Positions 54,998 through 63,940 are shown, counted from the stretch's first letter. The stretch is 64,000 nt of DNA from BCD1 sp965230565 (GCA_965230565.1 CBDDLH010000016.1:1-64000), one strand, 5' to 3'. The notes: a model not told the origin generated them from the letters alone. Numbers and translations: made by a program.

Positions 54998-56278
54998 ATG
55001 GATAAGCGCAAAAAATTTAAGCCTGAAAGTTTGATGATGTCCTACGGATATGACCCTCAACTTTCGGAAGGAGCCGTAAAAGTTCCCATTTTTCAAACCT
55101 CTACCTATTGTTTCAAAACAGCTGAAGAAGGAAAAGCCTTTTTTGAAGTGGCTCTTGGAAAAAGAGAAAAACTTCCAGGAGAGGAAATTGGCCTGATCTA
55201 TAGCCGTTTGAACAATCCGAATATGGAAATACTGGAGGATCGGCTTTGTCTATGGGATGATGCAGACGATTGCGCTGTCTTTGATAGTGGTATGGCGGCC
55301 ATTTCCACAGTATTGATGGAATTCCTCAGAAAGGGAGATGTTTTGTTGTATAACAAACCCTTGTATGGCGGGACTATCCATTTCATTGAGCATATTTTGC
55401 CCACAATGGGGGTAGAAGTTTTTGGATTTAACGCCTGGGAAGATCTGGAAGATGTGAAGCACAGGCTTGTTGAAGAAGGATTAGCAGATCGTTTGAAATT
55501 AATTTATGTTGAAACACCTACCAATCCTACTAATTATTTGGTTGATATTGCCGGGTTAAGAGAACTTGCCGATCATTTTTCAACGGAAGAGAAAAAAGTC
55601 ACTCTTGCAGTTGACAATACTTTTTTAGGGCCATTATATCAGCATCCTTTGCAGGTAGGTGCAGACCTGGTAGTTTATTCTGCTACAAAATTTATCGGTG
55701 GTCATAGCGATTTGATTGCCGGAGCTGTTTTGGGGAGCCAGGAGTTGATGACGAGAATTAAGACGCTTCGTACTTTTCTGGGTAATATGGCATCTCCTTA
55801 CACCAGTTGGTTGATGCTCAGGAGTATAGAGACTTTAAAAATAAGAATGGAGCAACAGGCCCGGAATGCTAAAGAGGTGGCAGAATACCTTAAAAATCAT
55901 CCAAAAGTAGAAAGAGTCTATTACATCGGCTTCCTGGAAGAAGAGGATCCCAGAGGTTATGAAATATTCCAGCGTCAGTGTAGCTCTGCCGGTTCAATGG
56001 TTGCCTTCGATGTAGTTGGAGCAGAAAAAGAAGCATTCACCTTCCTGAATAATTTGCACCTGATCAAATTGGCAGTGAGCCTTGGAAGTACGGAATCATT
56101 GGCAGAGCATCCGGCTACTATGACTCATTCAGAAATGGAACAGGAGGCGAAGGATAAATTGTTCATCACTGAAAAACTCGTGAGAATTTCTGTTGGAATT
56201 GAAAATGCAAATGACCTGATTACTGACATTGGAGAGGCGCTGGAGAAAGTGCCTATGTTGGTAGGGAGTGAGTATTAA
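54998..56278 (+). CDS. PLP-dependent gamma-family enzyme (methionine gamma-lyase or cystathionine gamma-synthase type)
   Basis: 426 residues, Cys/Met metabolism PLP family. IYSRLNNPNMEILEDRL and FDSGMAAISTVLMEFL bind PLP phosphate, YVETPTNPTNYLVDI is the signature around the cofactor-ring Asp/Asn, and VVYSATKFIGGHSDLIAG holds the Schiff-base Lys. A late LAVSLGSTESLAEHPATMTH is diagnostic of the family. Members cleave methionine, cystathionine or homocysteine; the divergent Lrp-type regulator favours methionine gamma-lyase, but gamma-synthase is possible. Confidence 0.9.
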   Translation: MDKRKKFKPESLMMSYGYDPQLSEGAVKVPIFQTSTYCFKTAEEGKAFFEVALGKREKLPGEEIGLIYSRLNNPNMEILEDRLCLWDDADDCAVFDSGMAAISTVLMEFLRKGDVLLYNKPLYGGTIHFIEHILPTMGVEVFGFNAWEDLEDVKHRLVEEGLADRLKLIYVETPTNPTNYLVDIAGLRELADHFSTEEKKVTLAVDNTFLGPLYQHPLQVGADLVVYSATKFIGGHSDLIAGAVLGSQELMTRIKTLRTFLGNMASPYTSWLMLRSIETLKIRMEQQARNAKEVAEYLKNHPKVERVYYIGFLEEEDPRGYEIFQRQCSSAGSMVAFDVVGAEKEAFTFLNNLHLIKLAVSLGSTESLAEHPATMTHSEMEQEAKDKLFITEKLVRISVGIENANDLITDIGEALEKVPMLVGSEY

Positions 56279-56288
56279 TTTGAATACA

Positions 56289-56335
56289 GGTTTCTAGTTA
56301 CTGGTTGCTGGTTTTTAACTGGCAACCAGTAACTT
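56289..56335. terminator. long hairpin of heptad repeats between convergent genes
   Basis: A perfect 13-bp stem, 56,296-56,308 with 56,322-56,334, is extended inward by about five more pairs, two of them G-T. It lies between the convergent gamma-lyase-type gene and ilvN and probably ends transcription in both directions, though no long T-run is present. Read as 7-base units it is GGTTTCT, AGTTACT, GGTTGCT, GGTTTTT, then inverted AACTGGC, AACCAGT, AACTTAT. Confidence 0.65.
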
Positions 56336-56345
56336 ATAACAATAA

Positions 56346-56882
56346 TTATTCTTCCTGAACCTGTTTCAGGGATTGAAGGTATTCGTTCAGTTTTTCCATT
56401 GGTTTCGCCACAGCAACTCTTCCCGATCTTACAAATTCATAAATGCCCAGCTTTTTCAATTCATCCAAAAGAGCCTCAGTTTCTCTTGGGTGGCCGGTCT
56501 TTTCAATAACCACATATTGAGGCTCTATCACCAATACCCTTGCATTGTGCGACCGGATCATTTTTTCTACAGAGTTTCCGTTTAGAAAAATGTTGGTAGG
56601 TACTTTGTATAAGGCAATTTCCTGATAAACAATTTCCTCAGGCTCATAATAAAATGCTTTGAGAACGTCGACTTGTTTTTCAAGCTGGGCTACCAGTTTT
56701 TTTACCATAATTTCATCGACTGTTGCTACGATAGTAAAACGATGAATATCAGGCATTGACGATTTGGATGTCGTCAGACTCATAATACTAATGTGCCTGC
56801 GGCTAAAAACAGAAACCACTCTTGCCAGTAATCCAGGCTGGTTTTCAGTGAAAACGGTTATTGTATATTTCTTTTCTTCCAT
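56346..56882 (-). CDS. ilvN: acetolactate synthase regulatory (small) subunit
   Basis: 178 residues. The ACT domain starts TITVFTENQPGLLARVVSVF, and RRHISIMSLTTSKSSMPD and RFTIVATVDEIMVKKLVAQL follow the usual pattern. It binds valine and controls the large subunit encoded just upstream (53 bp gap). The last third is typical for the longer 170-residue class. Confidence 0.93.
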   Translation of the reverse strand: MEEKKYTITVFTENQPGLLARVVSVFSRRHISIMSLTTSKSSMPDIHRFTIVATVDEIMVKKLVAQLEKQVDVLKAFYYEPEEIVYQEIALYKVPTNIFLNGNSVEKMIRSHNARVLVIEPQYVVIEKTGHPRETEALLDELKKLGIYEFVRSGRVAVAKPMEKLNEYLQSLKQVQEE

Positions 56883-56934
56883 TATAGCTTGCTTTTGCCT
56901 TTTTACAATTGATTTGGTCTGAGAGATATATTCA

Positions 56935-58641
56935 TCATTTAATTTCTTCCGGAGTCAAAATGATTTCATCAACTGCAGCACCTGAAGGAACCATCGGGAA
57001 TACATTATCTTCCTGATCAACTCTTACATGGAGTAAATATGGGCCATCATGATTCAACATTTCATCGATAGCCTCTTGAAGATCTTCAGGGCGATCAATA
57101 GCCCTTCCGGGAACACCAAATCCTTTGGCAATTTGTACGAAATCCGGATTGGTCAATGCTACCGACGAATACCGTTTGTCAAAAAACAATTGCTGCCATT
57201 GCCTGACCATGCCAAGATAATTATTGTCGAGCAAAACTATTTTTACTGCAACTTCCCATTGACTGCACATGCCCAGTTCCTGGATGGTCATCTGGAAACC
57301 TCCATCACCAATAAATGCTATTACCTCCTTATCTGGAGCGGCAACTTTTGCACCGAAGGCCGCTGGCAGACCGAATCCCATGGTACCGGCGCCACCGGAG
57401 CTAACCCATTGATTTGGCCCCAGATAATCATAATATCTGGCCGCATACATTTGATGTTGCCCAACATCGGTAACAACTATCGCTTGTCCTTTGGTTGCAT
57501 TGGAAACTTCTTTTACAACCATGCCCATTCTGAGGTGATCAGCTTCGGAAGGACGAGTATCACGGCTTATTACTTTTTCTTTTTCTTCTGCATCAAAATC
57601 AGCAAATGTCTGAAGCCAGGCTGGGTAAGACTTTTCATCCACTAAAGGGAGGAGCTGTTCGAGGGCCTGTTTTGCATCAGCATGTACCGGGACATGAGCA
57701 TGGACATTTTTGTTAATTTCGGATTGGTCTATCTCAATATGTATGACCTTCGCCTGTTTGATATATTTTTCCAGGTTTCCGGTTACCCTGTCGTCAAAAC
57801 GCATGCCGATGGCAATGATTAAATCACTGTTGTTTTGATTGATGTTCGGACCATAATTCCCATGCATGCCCAGCATTCCGACAAATAAGGGGTGGTCAGA
57901 AGAGATAGTTCCTAATCCATGAATAGTTGCTCCGACGGGAATGCCTGTCTTTTCAACAAATTCTTTAAATACATCCTGGGCATGAGCTATGTGAATACCA
58001 TGGCCGGCCAGAATCATCGGACGTTGGGCATTGTTGATCAGCATGGCTGCTTCTGCTAATGCCTGCTTTTCCGGAGCAGGTTTTGGGTGATAACTTCTGA
58101 TGACAGGATCAGGAGCATAACTGAACTCCAGTTTTTCAACCTGAGCATTTTTTGTTATGTCAATAACTACCGGACCTGGTCTTCCGGAATTAGCAATGCG
58201 AAAAGCCTTGGCAAATACCTCTGGAATTTCACTGGCTTTGGTCACCTGGTAATTCCATTTCGTGACAGGCATGGTACAGTTGATCACGTCCATTTCCTGG
58301 AAGGCATCAGACCCAAGCAGTTTCTCAAAAACCTGACCTGTAATGCAAACCAGGGGCGTGGAATCAAGCAATGCATCTCCTAACCCGGTTACGAGGTTCA
58401 TTGCTCCCGGTCCCGATGTAGCCATACAAACGGCTGTCTTACGACTAACCCGGGCATAACCTTCAGCCGCATGAATAGCTCCCTGCTCGTGGCGGGGAAG
58501 GATGTGTCTGATCTGGTCACCATAGTGGTAAAGCTCATCATAAACGGGCATGATTGCTCCTCCGGGATATCCGAATACAGTATCTATGCCTTCAGCAATT
58601 AGACATTTTAAGACGGCTTCAGCTCCAGTTATCTTTTTCAT
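56935..58641 (-). CDS. ilvB: acetolactate synthase catalytic (large) subunit
   Basis: 568 residues, TPP-dependent. GIDTVFGYPGGAIMPVYDEL holds the substrate end, RHEQGAIHAAEGYAR carries the catalytic Glu, and FIGDGGFQMTIQEL with LLDNNYLGMVRQWQ is the TPP pyrophosphate/Mg motif. It joins two pyruvates, or pyruvate and 2-ketobutyrate, as the first committed step to valine, leucine and isoleucine. It follows ilvD in the same direction across a 133-bp gap with heptad repeats. Confidence 0.96.
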   Translation of the reverse strand: MKKITGAEAVLKCLIAEGIDTVFGYPGGAIMPVYDELYHYGDQIRHILPRHEQGAIHAAEGYARVSRKTAVCMATSGPGAMNLVTGLGDALLDSTPLVCITGQVFEKLLGSDAFQEMDVINCTMPVTKWNYQVTKASEIPEVFAKAFRIANSGRPGPVVIDITKNAQVEKLEFSYAPDPVIRSYHPKPAPEKQALAEAAMLINNAQRPMILAGHGIHIAHAQDVFKEFVEKTGIPVGATIHGLGTISSDHPLFVGMLGMHGNYGPNINQNNSDLIIAIGMRFDDRVTGNLEKYIKQAKVIHIEIDQSEINKNVHAHVPVHADAKQALEQLLPLVDEKSYPAWLQTFADFDAEEKEKVISRDTRPSEADHLRMGMVVKEVSNATKGQAIVVTDVGQHQMYAARYYDYLGPNQWVSSGGAGTMGFGLPAAFGAKVAAPDKEVIAFIGDGGFQMTIQELGMCSQWEVAVKIVLLDNNYLGMVRQWQQLFFDKRYSSVALTNPDFVQIAKGFGVPGRAIDRPEDLQEAIDEMLNHDGPYLLHVRVDQEDNVFPMVPSGAAVDEIILTPEEIK

Positions 58642-58675
58642 GTGTCTATTTGTTTTAAAGGTTTCGGGGTTATTT

Positions 58676-58766
58676 GAGTTACATGTTGCGTGTTACGTGT
58701 TTCGCGTTAGGAATTCGAAATTCAGAATGAATATAACTCGTAACCCGTAACCCGAAACTCGTTATC
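58676..58766. repeat. heptad repeat array in inverted arrangement
   Basis: Thirteen consecutive 7-base units keep one phase across the block: left arm GAGTTAC, ATGTTGC, GTGTTAC, GTGTTTC, GCGTTAG; centre GAATTCG to TATAACT; right arm CGTAACC, CGTAACC, CGAAACT, CGTTATC. The right arm is an imperfect inverse of the left, giving a potential long stem-loop between ilvD and ilvB. Confidence 0.75.
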
Positions 58767-58774
58767 ATTTTTAA

Positions 58775-60451
58775 TTACACTTCATCCGTCACACAACCCT
58801 GGCTGGCTGAAGAGACGGTTTTGGCATATTTTCTCAGTAAACCATTGGTGGCATTGATGGCAGGTTCCTCCCAGTTTTTACGACGCTTTTCAATTTCAGC
58901 TTCCGATAAGGCAACTTCTATTTTATTGGATTTTGCATCAATAGTGATCATGTCACCATCGCGTAACAGACCGATTAATCCACCATTTTGTGCTTCCGGG
59001 GTGATATGTCCTACAACAAATCCATGGGTGCCTCCGGAAAAGCGACCATCTGTTATCAAGGCAACTTTATCACCAAGGCCTTCACCCATCAAGGCCGAAG
59101 TCGGTTTGAGCATTTCCGGCATTCCGGGAGCACCTCTTGGACCACAAAAACGAATGACGATGACTTCACCCGCTTTGATCTTTTTCTCGCTAATAGCTTT
59201 GTTTGCTGCATCCTCTCCGTTAAATACGTGTGCTGGTCCGGTGAAAATTTCTCCCTCCTTTCCGGTGATTTTGGCAACGGCACCTTCTTCTGCCAGATTG
59301 CCAAACAGAATCTGTAAATGGCCCGTGGCTTTGATAGGATTATCAAAAGGTCTGATTATTTCCTGTCCTTGCTTCAGTGGATCGATTTCTTTTAGATTTT
59401 CTGCCACGGTTTTTCCGGTAACTGTTAGGCAATCTCCGTGGAGATAACCTGCATCCAGAAGCATTTTCATGACTGCAGGAACACCACCTACTTTAAACAG
59501 GTCTTCCATAACATATTTCCCACTGGGTTTCAGATCTGCAAGGAAGGGCGTTTTATCGCTAATGCGTTGGAAATCTTTGATAGTGATATCAACTCCAACT
59601 GCTTTAGCCATGGCGATCAAGTGTAAGACCGCATTAGTAGAACCGCCGAGAACAGTAATGACCGTGATAGCATTTTCAAAAGCTTCCTTGGTCATGATAT
59701 CCCGTGGTTTAATATCTTTTTCCAATAATTGCCGGATAGCATGTCCTGCATTGAGGCAATCCATTTGCTTCTCTGGACTGGTGGCAGGGTAGGAGGAGTT
59801 AAATGGCAGGCTCATTCCCATAGCTTCGATGGCTGATGCCATTGTATTGGCAGTGTACATTCCGCCACAAGCACCGGCTCCCGGAATGGAATTTTTGACT
59901 ACTTCCTTAAAGTCTTCTTCCTCAATAGTCCCGGCAATTTTTTGACCAAGTGCTTCGAAGGCTGAGACGATATCCAGTTTTTGATCCTGGTAACACCCCG
60001 GGCTGATCGTACCTCCGTACATGAGTATGGCAGGTCGATTCAGACGGCCAATGGCTATCATGGCTCCGGGCATATTTTTATCACATCCAACTACGGTGAT
60101 GAGTCCGTCGTACCACTGGGCTGAAGCAACTGTTTCAATGGAATCAGCAATAATATCCCTGGAGGGCAATGAGAATCGCATTCCGGAAGTTCCCATGGAC
60201 ATTCCGTCGCTTACTCCTATGGTATGAAATATTAACCCTATGAGGTCATTTTCCTGGACTCCTTCCTTGACTGTTTTGGCCAGATCATTGAGGTGCATAT
60301 TGCAGGTATTGCCCTCCCATCCTGTACTCACAATCCCTATTTGGGCCTTATTGAAGTCTTCGTCTTTTAAACCGATACCATATAACATGGCCTGTGCTGC
60401 AGGCTGACTATCGTCCTGTGTAATTCTTTTGCTGTACTTGTTTAATTCCAT
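58775..60451 (-). CDS. ilvD: dihydroxy-acid dehydratase
   Basis: 558 residues. GCDKNMPGAMIAIGRLN and GACGGMYTANTMASAIEAMG supply the iron-sulphur Cys ligands, and GRFSGGTHGFVVGH is the C-terminal signature. It dehydrates 2,3-dihydroxy-isovalerate and -methylvalerate to the 2-keto acids. It heads the ilvD-ilvB-ilvN operon; ilvC was not seen in the window. A nested inverted repeat abuts its ATG. Confidence 0.96.
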   Translation of the reverse strand: MELNKYSKRITQDDSQPAAQAMLYGIGLKDEDFNKAQIGIVSTGWEGNTCNMHLNDLAKTVKEGVQENDLIGLIFHTIGVSDGMSMGTSGMRFSLPSRDIIADSIETVASAQWYDGLITVVGCDKNMPGAMIAIGRLNRPAILMYGGTISPGCYQDQKLDIVSAFEALGQKIAGTIEEEDFKEVVKNSIPGAGACGGMYTANTMASAIEAMGMSLPFNSSYPATSPEKQMDCLNAGHAIRQLLEKDIKPRDIMTKEAFENAITVITVLGGSTNAVLHLIAMAKAVGVDITIKDFQRISDKTPFLADLKPSGKYVMEDLFKVGGVPAVMKMLLDAGYLHGDCLTVTGKTVAENLKEIDPLKQGQEIIRPFDNPIKATGHLQILFGNLAEEGAVAKITGKEGEIFTGPAHVFNGEDAANKAISEKKIKAGEVIVIRFCGPRGAPGMPEMLKPTSALMGEGLGDKVALITDGRFSGGTHGFVVGHITPEAQNGGLIGLLRDGDMITIDAKSNKIEVALSEAEIEKRRKNWEEPAINATNGLLRKYAKTVSSASQGCVTDEV

Positions 60452-60539
60452 TGATACCTTTTTTGCCTATACGAAATCAGGTTTGAGACGCCATTAAATA
60501 GCAAGCTCAAACCTGAATTGTAAAGCTACAAAGGTATCA
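60452..60539 (-). promoter_or_regulatory. nested inverted repeats in the ilvD leader/promoter
   Basis: An outer 9-bp pair (60,452-60,460 TGATACCTT with 60,531-60,539) encloses an inner 11-bp pair (60,477-60,487 TCAGGTTTGAG with 60,506-60,516). On the minus strand the right outer arm AAGGTATCA directly precedes the ilvD ATG, and the left arm contains TACCTTTG, an exact TAnnTTTG promoter box. The pair may be an operator, or, if transcription starts upstream, an RNA structure that covers the ribosome landing site. Confidence 0.55.
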
Positions 60540-60593
60540 TTACAACATATTGTTTTCAGTGGAAAATATCAAGTTGTTACGATGCAAAATAGA

Positions 60594-60615
60594 AGAAAAA
60601 ACACCTTAAGGTGTT
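60594..60615 (-). terminator. rho-independent terminator after the beta-barrel gene
   Basis: On the minus strand the palindrome AACACCTTAAGGTGTT (60,615-60,600) is followed by a run of T (complement of the A-run at 60,596-60,601). It lies 67 bp after the stop of the beta-barrel gene and before the ilvD promoter. Confidence 0.75.
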
Positions 60616-60681
60616 GATAATTAGCCTTATATGTGAGTGGTGCTTACAAGATGAATGATGGAATCAACCTTTTAGCAGGAA

Positions 60682-61374
60682 TTAATAGTCAAATCTTAAG
60701 CCTAGTCTGAGGCCCAGGTAGATCTGTGTAAGGGTTGATTTATCTTTTGGATAATCCCATTCTTTTATTCCAACGTCAATAATGGAAATGTCCTGCCATA
60801 CAACTTCCGGGTAGTACCTCAACATAGCAATAGGGGAAATAGTGAGGAAATCAGATATTCCAAAATCTATTCCAGCACCCGCTCCAATACTGAAGCTAAA
60901 GTTTTCCCCACTAAGGTTTGCTCCTTCTGAATCCAGTTTATGAGTAAGGTAACTAATACCGGGGGAAATTCTGAGAAAAAATCCTTTTTGTAATTCGGGA
61001 CCTCGTTTGGAAAAGGTCGGACAATTACAATCTCCGGTAAAGTCAAAAATGTAAAAGTTCGTGTTGGCAAAAAAGCTGATCATGGTAGCGTTGAGGTCGT
61101 ACGACAAAGGATCATAGACATAACTGCTTTTATTATTGCTGTAGTTGATTTCGGGAGTAAATTCAACCCGATGATTGGGTAATCTGAACCAGTAGTCAAG
61201 TCCAAAACTAACTTGATTACCATAAAAATCATGGATCACATCGTCGGCATTGCCTCCGTTGGTTATCTTCCACAGAGAGGCATCATTGAAGTTATACCCC
61301 CCATTTAATCCAATCTGACCAAATCCTTTAAAACCGGCAAAAACTAAAACGAGAAATAATATGAATTTTTTCAT
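60682..61374 (-). CDS. outer membrane beta-barrel protein
   Basis: About 230 residues from the ATG at 61374, chosen because MKKFILFLVLVFAGFKGFGQ is a clear signal peptide; an upstream in-frame ATG at 61461 would place the signal internally. The mature part has alternating aromatic strands (VSFGLDYWFRLPNHRVEFTP split at FGLDYWFRLPNHRVEF), SIGAGAGIDFGIS and a final IYLGLRLGLRFDY ending in the C-terminal aromatic expected of porin-like barrels. No specific function recognised. Related in layout to the next gene upstream. Confidence 0.8.
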   Translation of the reverse strand: MKKFILFLVLVFAGFKGFGQIGLNGGYNFNDASLWKITNGGNADDVIHDFYGNQVSFGLDYWFRLPNHRVEFTPEINYSNNKSSYVYDPLSYDLNATMISFFANTNFYIFDFTGDCNCPTFSKRGPELQKGFFLRISPGISYLTHKLDSEGANLSGENFSFSIGAGAGIDFGISDFLTISPIAMLRYYPEVVWQDISIIDVGIKEWDYPKDKSTLTQIYLGLRLGLRFDY

Positions 61375-61432
61375 AAAAAAAGATGTTCTTTTTAGTAATA
61401 ACTTACCTAGAATCACTGTGGTTTTTGACTCC

Positions 61433-62146
61433 TCACTCATCAATCCTTTCATATCCTCCAAGAGAAAAGCTGGTTCGAATTCCCAGGGAATAAATACTCC
61501 TGTTCAGATCTCCGCTTTTCAGAACTCCTTTTATCCACATGACAAAAACAGGTTCAAGCGTTACAGCCATTCCATTTTCAAATGTTCTCTTCCAGCCGAA
61601 ACCTGTTTGGAAGGCGTAATTTATTTTTCTGAAATCATTTATATCGAGTTCCCTGACTTCCCCGGTAGTTCTGCTTCCTTCTGAATAATAAACCGTTTTC
61701 TCTTTGTTTTGAAGGTTAACACTCAGGGATGTTCCGAGATTAAAATAAATAGCATTTTTTTCATCTGGTCTTTGAATAAATTGGAGAAATACAGGGATTT
61801 CCACATTGGTATTTTCATAAACAAATCGCTCATGAGTATAGTTTTGTCTCAATGGATCATCAGGCAGGATAATATTTCTGATGCTTCGGTATCCTGTACT
61901 CATGTAGTTAAGGCCGAGGTATAGTCCAACCTTTTCACTTTGCCAGTTGGCAAATACTCCGGCAGAGTAGGAGGGGCGGGCAGTTTCCATACTGTCTATG
62001 GTCACAATATCCTCCTCTGTATAATTGCCTAATGCTATGAGTCGGCGGTTTGAAAAGTTCGGGTGGACACTGAGACCCCATTCAAAACTTTGTCCAAACG
62101 CTGCTATTGAAAAAAAGAGAAAAAAGAGGCTTAGTACTTTATTCAT
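61433..62146 (-). CDS. outer membrane beta-barrel protein
   Basis: About 237 residues from the ATG at 62146; MNKVLSLFFLFFSIAAFGQS is a signal peptide, and the earlier ATG at 62170 only precedes it. The mature part has repeated strands (SEKVGLYLGLNYMSTG, NAIYFNLGTSLSVNLQ, FQTGFGWKRTFENGMAV) and a closing SLGIRTSFSLGG. It is 58 bp upstream of the other beta-barrel gene. Probably an OmpA- or PorT-like barrel of unknown role. Confidence 0.78.
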   Translation of the reverse strand: MNKVLSLFFLFFSIAAFGQSFEWGLSVHPNFSNRRLIALGNYTEEDIVTIDSMETARPSYSAGVFANWQSEKVGLYLGLNYMSTGYRSIRNIILPDDPLRQNYTHERFVYENTNVEIPVFLQFIQRPDEKNAIYFNLGTSLSVNLQNKEKTVYYSEGSRTTGEVRELDINDFRKINYAFQTGFGWKRTFENGMAVTLEPVFVMWIKGVLKSGDLNRSIYSLGIRTSFSLGGYERIDE

Positions 62147-62188
62147 CGAGTTTTGTGCTTTTGTCCGCAAAATTATTTAACGAAAAAA

Positions 62189-62776
62189 TTACCGGCTTAT
62201 TGGAATGGCTATTGTCATCCCCACAACAGGTTGATTACTTTGGGGGATATATTCAAGGCTTGGAGTGACTTTGAAGCTCAGATCTTCATCCAGGTCGAAA
62301 TTCCTGAGATGAGCATCTACAAATGCTTCAGTACCCTGTAAAAGGTAAAAAACAACAGTAGCCAGGTAGGATTGTTGCATGTATTTATTGGCCAGATCTC
62401 TACGGATTTTTAAAGTGGTGGTGGTCAGGCCGAACTCAGTGAATTCATGGGGTAATCCCTGCCGGGAAAGATTAAGCGCCTCGTTAAACCTCAAGTAGAA
62501 TCCTCGATTACGATTGATGGCCAAAACTCCACCAGCCATAAAACCATAAACAATAGGAACCTTCCACCATCTTTTGTTGTAGATCTGTCCGCCTCCGGGA
62601 ACAATGGAGAAAAGAATAGCTTTTTTAGGAACCGGCCATTCGGCCTGTTCTTTTTTATCAAGTTTGAGTTGTGGCTCAGGAAGTTCCGGCGTGGTAAGAC
62701 TATCAATTTGCTGGCAAAAACCCAACAATCCGAACAACAACATAACGCAAACCAAAATGAGTTTCTTCATAGTCAT
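62189..62776 (-). CDS. DUF5683 membrane protein
   Basis: 195 residues (or 193 from the second Met). A signal-like helix (about 3-20) precedes FSIVPGGGQIYNKRWWKVPI, the DUF5683 signature with a second helix VYGFMAGGVLAINRNRG. A third hydrophobic stretch is YLATVVFYLLQGTEAFVDAH. Such proteins commonly sit directly downstream of parAB in Bacteroidota, as here. Role unknown. Confidence 0.85.
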   Translation of the reverse strand: MTMKKLILVCVMLLFGLLGFCQQIDSLTTPELPEPQLKLDKKEQAEWPVPKKAILFSIVPGGGQIYNKRWWKVPIVYGFMAGGVLAINRNRGFYLRFNEALNLSRQGLPHEFTEFGLTTTTLKIRRDLANKYMQQSYLATVVFYLLQGTEAFVDAHLRNFDLDEDLSFKVTPSLEYIPQSNQPVVGMTIAIPISR

Positions 62777-62920
62777 TCAACGATAAGGTGTTGGTTTTTA
62801 CGTGGCCTTTCGTTTGGATTTAACGAAAAATTAAGACAGACATTTTCTTTTGATGCCAGTTAGACCTGTCAAAGCACTTATTTGATGCCTGGAAAAAAGA
62901 AATTGCTTTCAAAAATTGTG

Positions 62921-63880
62921 TTATTGTTCAACTCTTTTGAAGTATTCATTTAACTCATCAGTGTTTTTAAAACCGATGACTATTCGGCCGCTTCCTTTAT
63001 CCTTGTCTGATAGTTCGATTTTAACCTTAATCGTTCCAAAAAAAGCTTTGAAATCATCCAGGATAGCTTTGTAGTCTTGCCCTGCGTCTTTCGATTTTTT
63101 GGCTTTTTTTGAAGTTGTGGTAAATTTTTTGGCTTCTTTTTCAGCATCCCTTACTGACAGTTTCTTTTGGATGATGATATCGAGCAATTGTTTTTGCAAC
63201 AATTTATCCTGAATCCCGGCAATTGCGCGAGCATGACCCATGGATAAAGAACCATCTTTCAGGGCTTCAATGACTTCAATATGCAAATCCAGTAATCGCA
63301 GGTAGTTGGTTATGGTACTTCTTTTTTTTCCTACCCGCTTGGAAAGTTCCAGATCGGTTAACTTACATTCTTCCTTTAGGCGATAATAACTTACAGCTAC
63401 TTCAAAAGGGTTAAGATCCTGGCGTTGAATATTTTCGATGAGCGCCATCTCCAGAATGGTCTGATCGTTGGCAATCCTGATATAAGCAGGAATTTCTTCC
63501 AGGCCTGCCAACTGAGAAGCCCTGTAACGTCTTTCCCCGGAAATGATCTGGTATTCATGGTCGCTAAATCGTCGAACTGTGATGGGTTGAATCAACCCAT
63601 GAACCTTAATGGAAGCAGCAAGTTCATCCAGAAGTTCGGCATCAAAATCCTTTCGCGGCTGTCCGGGGTTGGGTTCAATTTCTTGAATAGGGATCATGGC
63701 AAAATGCTGTGAGAATTCTTTGACAACCTTTTTTGGATCCTTTTTGATTTCTTCATCAATGTTTTTGGGAATAATAGCATGAATACCTCCACCGCCGCTT
63801 CCGGCGAACCGACTTTGAATACTGGAACGTAGTTGATCCTTGCTTACTTTTGTGCTCTTTTTGGTAATCTTTTTTGCCAT
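62921..63880 (-). CDS. parB: ParB/Spo0J chromosome partition protein
   Basis: 319 residues. The N-terminal CTPase/ParB domain has EIEPNPGQPRKDFDAELLDE split at PNPGQPRKDFDAELLDE, HGLIQPITVRRFSD and ISGERRYRASQLAGLEEIPA, the central helix-turn-helix has LSKRVGKKRSTITNYLRLL, and the C-terminal dimerisation part ends GSGRIVIGFKNTDELNEYF. It loads at parS sites near the origin and works with ParA. No parS copy was seen by eye in the window. Confidence 0.94.
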   Translation of the reverse strand: MAKKITKKSTKVSKDQLRSSIQSRFAGSGGGGIHAIIPKNIDEEIKKDPKKVVKEFSQHFAMIPIQEIEPNPGQPRKDFDAELLDELAASIKVHGLIQPITVRRFSDHEYQIISGERRYRASQLAGLEEIPAYIRIANDQTILEMALIENIQRQDLNPFEVAVSYYRLKEECKLTDLELSKRVGKKRSTITNYLRLLDLHIEVIEALKDGSLSMGHARAIAGIQDKLLQKQLLDIIIQKKLSVRDAEKEAKKFTTTSKKAKKSKDAGQDYKAILDDFKAFFGTIKVKIELSDKDKGSGRIVIGFKNTDELNEYFKRVEQ

Positions 63881-63885
63881 GTTTT

Positions 63886-63934
63886 GGTTGCTGATTTCTG
63901 GTTGCTGGTTACAGGTTTCTGGTTACAGGCTGAT
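63886..63934. repeat. heptad tandem repeat upstream of parB
   Basis: Seven consecutive 7-base units: GGTTGCT, GATTTCT, GGTTGCT, GGTTACA, GGTTTCT, GGTTACA, GGCTGAT. They fill almost the whole gap between the parA stop and the parB start and belong to the same family as the units at 56,289-56,335. Confidence 0.82.
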
Positions 63935-63940
63935 TCGGAA

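Noticed and set aside
57049..57645. Long open frame of 198 codons on the plus strand inside ilvB
   Set aside because: It is antisense to a well-supported enzyme and has no recognisable motif; it reflects codon bias of ilvB.
58821..59447. Open frame of 208 codons on the plus strand inside ilvD
   Set aside because: Antisense shadow of ilvD with Ser/Pro-rich low-information sequence.
56289..63934. CRISPR array from the repeated units
   Set aside because: The repeats are contiguous 7-base units without spacers of constant length, and no cas genes are present.
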